A DNA stretch of 64,000 nucleotides. Origin: Delphinus delphis (Eukaryota > Chordata > Mammalia > Artiodactyla > Delphinidae). How positions within the stretch are numbered: position 1 is the stretch's first letter; each line of letters opens with the position of its first letter. The translations under genes were made by a program, and so were the position numbers. Below the pieces are notes generated by a model, which saw only the letters and a program-made list of their open reading frames with translations, made no database searches and had not been told where the DNA came from. Positions 59,996-64,000 of the stretch are shown here, one piece after another. Location of the stretch: positions 744,001 to 808,000 of the forward strand of contig NW_027192658.1 of assembly GCF_949987515.2 (NCBI RefSeq), written 5' to 3'.

Positions 59996-61575
59996 AACTG
60001 AAATAAGTCACACAGAAAAAGAAACATCATAAGATATCAGTAATACACGGAATGGAAACTTGGCTACACAGGAACTGAATTACAGAACAGAACAGGGTCT
60101 CAAATTTAGAAAAACAACTTATGCTTGCTTAAGAGTAACGGTGAGTTGGGGTGCTGCATAAAACCAGAGATTGAAATGAGCACAGATAAAGTTCCTTAAG
60201 CCAAATATGGAATAGACAAGAGCTACTCCTTGCTCAACGAAATGGACTCAACACCGCATATTAAACGCCTAAGAATGTACCTGACTTGTAAGTATCTTAA
60301 AACCTATGGATTGCTATGTCTCCGAAAGAGAATCAAGCATGTGTACAGGGGCATAAACGCAGCAGTGATAGGATTGGACAGGTGCGGTGAGCAAATGAAG
60401 ACCCTTTGAAGTCATATTGCATGGTACCCATTCCACGGGTTTCAACTACAGAGGTTTAAGGTATTCTTCCTTCAGCTAAAACATGCATGTGGAACCTAGA
60501 GTATGATCAACCATGTGATCGGGAGACGTGTTCAAATATGTTTCAATTTTCCTCCCCTGGTACTCGGGTGCAACATTCCAGACGCTTTACTAACACTCTC
60601 CCCACTTGGAGAGTCAGTCCCTTTAACCTCCTGTTTGGCCCAGTTTGCAATTTCTGTGGAAGATGAACAGGAATAGCGAGAACCAATGAGAGGCTAGCTG
60701 GAGGTGTCTGGACGGGCAAATTTAACTCTCATTTCCCACCAGGAAGAGGAATTAACCAAAGGCTCAGCATGCCGGGACGGAACCAGATTAGGGCCTGAAG
60801 CCATCCTGCGGTGTTGCGGCCAGCTCACAAGAAAGCGAGTTGAAGAAAGGAGCTCAGGGGCACTGTAATTCACAAACCTGCAGAGTTATAAATGACAGCT
60901 ATCGTCCAAAAATAGACTGAAGTAAGGCTGCCAAGAGGACTTGAAAGCGGGGCAGAATTGCAGGAAACCGATTTCAGGAGGTAGACTGGAATTGCCTTGA
61001 AAGCATAGGAAAAGAGGCAGATCGTCCACAATGATGCACTTGGCCAAAAAGGGCGTATGCGTTTTCTCCTGAATATATTCAGGAGAAAACGCATACGCCC
61101 TTTTTGGCCAACCAAGCAAGCTTGCAAAGGAAATCTGCACTACAATGAAGTCTCACTTCCCCCCGGTCAAAAGGGCCATCTGAAAACAGTGTAAAATCCA
61201 GAAAGGCAGGACAGGCCATTGAGAACTGGGAACCTTGTTATGCTGATGGGCGGGATGTAAATTGCCAACAGACACTCGGGAGAAGTGTATGGTGTTTCCT
61301 GAAACATCTAAAAAACAAAGCAACAGAGCCTAGGGCACTTCCACTTATGGTCCTATAGCTTAGGGAAATTAAAATCAAAAAGACACAGCCACCCCAAAGT
61401 TTGGAACGGCTCTGTTTACAAGAACCTCGTTTACAGTACAAGTTCAACATCGCAGAAAGTGAAAAATGGATAAAGAAGTTGTGGTATTCACTTACAAAGC
61501 AATATCACTCAGCAATGAAATCTGTGTCATCAGGCCCTTAGCAGCACAATGAGTGGATTCAGGTATGATGATTCT
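59996..61575 (+). repeat. Satellite monomer 39, 1580 bp
   Basis: Near-copy of monomer 40 (aaaaacaac, aagagtaacgg near 60131, tgacttgtaag, aggtgcgg, ctacagagg). Private: tgtttcaatttt near 60539, tctgtggaag, attgccttg, cagatcgtcc and aaaacagtg. The palindrome at 61040-61111 is perfect with paired changes at 61066 (t to c) and 61085 (a to g). Confidence 0.97.
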
Positions 61576-63153
61576 AACTGAAATAAGTCACACAGAAAAA
61601 GAAACATCATAAGATATCAGTAATACACGGAATGGAAACTTGGCTACACAGGAACTGAATTACAGAACAGAACAGGGTCTCAAATTTAGAAAAACAACTT
61701 ATGCTTGCTTAAGAGTAACGGTGAGTTGGGGTGCTGCATAAAACCAGAGATTGAAATGAGCACAGATAAAGTTCCTTAAGCCAAATATGGAATAGACAAG
61801 AGCTACTCCTTGCTCAACGAAATGGACTCAACACCGCATATTAAACGCCTAAGAATGTACCTGACTTGTAAGTATCTTAAAACCTATGGATTGCTATGTC
61901 TCCGAAAGAGAATCAAGCATGTGTACAGGGGCATAAACGCAGCACTGATAGGATTGGAGAGGTGCGGTGAGCAAATGAAGACCCTTTGAAGTCATATTGC
62001 ATGGTACCCATTCCACGGGTTTCAACTACAGAGGTTTAAGGTATTCTTCCTTCAGCTAAAACATGCATGTGGAACCTAGAGTATGATCAACCATGTGATC
62101 GGGAGACGTGTTCAAATATGTCTCAGTTTTCCTCCCCTGGTACTCGGGTGCAACATTCCAGACGCTTTACTAACACTCTCCCCACTTGGAGAGTCAGTCC
62201 CTTTAACCTACTGTTTGGCCCAGTTTGCAATTTCTGCGGAAGATGAACAGGAATAGCGAGAACCAATGAGAGGCTAGCTGGAGGTGTCTGGACGGGCAAA
62301 TTTAACTCTCATTTCCCACCAGGAAGAGGAATTAACCAAAGGCTCAGCATGCCGCGCCGGAACCAGATTAGGGCCTGAAGCCATCCTGCGGTGTTGCGGC
62401 CAGGTCACAAGAAAGCGAGTTGAAGAAAGGAGCTCAGGGGCACTGTAATTCACAAACCTGCAGAGTTATAAATGACAGCTATCGTCCAAAAATAGACTGA
62501 AGTAAGGCTGCCAAGAGGACTTGAAAGCGGGGCAGAATTGCAGGAAACCGATTTCAGGAGGTAGACTGGAATTGCATTGAAAGCATAGGAAAAGAGGCAG
62601 AACGTCCACAATGATGCACTTGGCCAAAAAGGGCGTATGCGTTTTCTCCTGAATATATTCAGGAAAAAACGCATACGCCCTTTTTGGCCAACCAAGCAAG
62701 CTTGCAAAGGAAATCTGCACTACAATGAAGTCTCACTTCCCCCCGGCCAAAAGGGCCATCTGAAAAAAGTGTAAAATCCAGAAAGACAACAGGCCATTGA
62801 GAACTGGGAGCCTTGTTATGCTGATGGGCGGGATGTAAATTGCCAACACACACTCAGGAGAAGTGTATGGTGTTTCCTGAAACATCTAAAAAACAAAGCA
62901 ACAGAGCCTAGGGCACTTCCACTTATGGTCCTATAGCTTAGGGAAATTAAAATCAAAAAGACACAGCCACCCCAAAGTTTGGAACGGCTCTGTTTACAAG
63001 AACCTCGTTTACAGTACAAGTTCAACATCGCAGAAAGTGAAAAATGGATAAAGAAGTTGTGGTATTTACTTACAAAGCAATATCACTCAGCAATGAAATC
63101 TGTGTCATCAGGCCCTTAGCAGCACAATGAGTGGATTCAGGTATGATGATTCT
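61576..63153 (+). repeat. Satellite monomer 40, 1578 bp
   Basis: Near-copy of monomer 39. Private: cagcactgat near 61942, aacctactg near 62206, gccgcgccgg near 62352, ccccggccaaaag, aaagacaacagg (two bases lost) and cacacactcagg. The palindrome at 62620-62691 has only the left-arm change (62646, t to c); the mirrored base 62665 is still canonical. Confidence 0.97.
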
Positions 63154-64000
63154 AACTGAAATAAGTCACACAGAAAAAGAAACATCATAAGATATCAGTA
63201 ATACACGGAATGGAAACTTGACTACACAGGAACTGAATTACAGAACAGAACAGGGTCTCAAATTTAGAAAACCAACTTATACTTGCTTAAGGGTAAAGGT
63301 GAGTTGGGGTGCTGCATAAAACCAGAGATTGAAATGAGCACAGATAAAGTTCCTTAAGCCAAATATGGAATAGACAAGAGCTACTCCTTGCTCAACGAAA
63401 TGGACTCAACACCCCATATTAAACGCCTAAGAATGTACCTGACTAGTAAGTATCTTAAAACCTATGGATTGCTATGTCTCCGAAAGAGAATCAAGCATGT
63501 GTACAGGGGCATAAACGCAGCAGTGATAGGATTGGAGAGGTTCGGTGAGCAAATGAAGACCCTTTGAAGTCATATTGCATGGTACCCATTCCACGGGTTT
63601 CAACTACAGAGGTTTAAGGTATTCTTCCTTCAGCTAAAACATGCATGTGGAACCTAGAGTATGATCAACCATGTGATCGGGAGACGTGTTCAAATATGTC
63701 TCAGTTTTCCTCCCCTGGTACTCGGGTGCAACATTCCAGACGCTTTGCTAACACTCTCCCCACTTGGAGAGTCAGTCCCTTTAACCTCCTGTTTGGCCCA
63801 GTTTGCAATTTCTGCGGAAGATGAACAGGAATAGCGAGAACCAATGAGAGGCTAGCTGGAGGTGTCTGGACGGGCAAATTTAACTCTCATTTCCCACCAG
63901 GAAGAGGAATTAACCAAAGGCTCAGCATGCCGGGCCGGAACCAGATTAGGGCCTGAAGCCATCCTGCGGTGTTGCGGCCAGCTCACAAGAAAGCGAGTTG
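63154..64000 (+). repeat. Satellite monomer 41, partial (847 bp), cut by the window end
   Basis: The window ends within gaaagcgagttg, before the palindrome. Markers place it with monomers 36-40: ggaatggaaac with cttgactac, ctacagagg, cctagagtatg and gtcagtccc. Private: cttatacttgc near 63276 and ctttgctaac near 63744. Confidence 0.96.

Larger units (their letters stand above)
59996..63153 (+). repeat. Recent tandem duplication: monomers 39 and 40
   Basis: Both share aagagtaacgg, aaaaacaac, tgacttgtaag, aggtgcgg, ctacagagg and the left-arm palindrome change t to c, in adjacent positions. They differ in the right arm of the palindrome and in a 2-bp indel at aggcaggacagg versus agacaacagg. Confidence 0.8.
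1..64000 (+). repeat. Satellite array, ~1579-bp monomer, 40.5 copies (common cetacean satellite, probable)
   Basis: The whole window is a head-to-tail tandem array; every landmark recurs every 1577-1580 bp. Forty monomers fill 1-63153 and a partial one ends the window, so neither array edge is present. All copies share one orientation, and no other sequence interrupts them. By eye, copies differ mainly by scattered single-base changes and 1-2 bp indels. The 1579-bp modal length equals the published monomer length I recall for the common cetacean satellite of toothed whales (killer whale component). The L1-like content also fits a cetartiodactyl. Satellite identity as a class is certain; the family name rests on length, L1 type and memory. 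I saw no CENP-B box match. Confidence 0.97.

Noticed and set aside
1..64000. CRISPR array or bacterial repeat system
   Set aside because: The repeat unit is about 1.58 kb with no spacers, and the content is L1-like, so the DNA is eukaryotic satellite.

Overview
This window is one uninterrupted satellite DNA array with no protein-coding or RNA gene. It holds 40 complete tandem monomers plus an 847-bp partial one, all in the same orientation. The phase used here starts at window position 1, at the bases aactgaaataagtcacacag. Monomer length is 1577-1580 bp, with a mean of 1578.8 bp (63,153 bp / 40). The open reading frames of 60-110 codons recur once per monomer at the same phase and are by-products of the repetition.

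Organism: a toothed whale (Odontoceti, probably a delphinoid) is the best fit. The period matches what I recall as the common cetacean satellite, described as a conserved 1,579-bp component in the killer whale, with a longer monomer of about 1.75 kb in baleen whales. More than half of each monomer is also a degenerate copy of the 3' end of a LINE-1 element resembling cetartiodactyl L1. Both points rest on memory, not on a search.

Monomer anatomy (offsets from the phase start): 1 to about 62 is the last codons of L1 ORF2, up to its relict stop. About 63-350 is L1 3'UTR-like. About 351-1020 is a core I do not recognise. About 1026-1064 is L1-like again and becomes the left arm of a 72-bp palindrome with no spacer (offset 1042-1113 in monomer 1). 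About 1126 to the monomer end is L1 ORF2-like and continues into the next monomer. The L1-like part is therefore about 900 bp per 1,579 bp.

Layout: monomers 1-4 (1-6316) form a dimeric higher-order repeat, and monomer 5 is an A/B mosaic. Monomers 6-14 (7896-22106) are a second subfamily with neighbour-to-neighbour and alternate-neighbour copies. Monomers 15-32 (22107-50520) are mixed; a two-monomer block recurs there every six monomers (about 9.47 kb). Monomers 33-41 (50521-64000) are dominated by a third subfamily (ggaatggaaac, cctagagtatg). All length variation is explained by a handful of 1-2 bp indels. No foreign insertion or inversion was seen.

The most interesting signal is in the palindrome. 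Four monomers keep a perfect palindrome although both arms have changed at mirrored positions, and a fifth is perfect apart from one unrelated arm change. Other monomers carry the same changes in one arm only. This looks like repeated arm-to-arm sequence correction (intra-palindrome conversion or hairpin-templated repair) caught at several stages.
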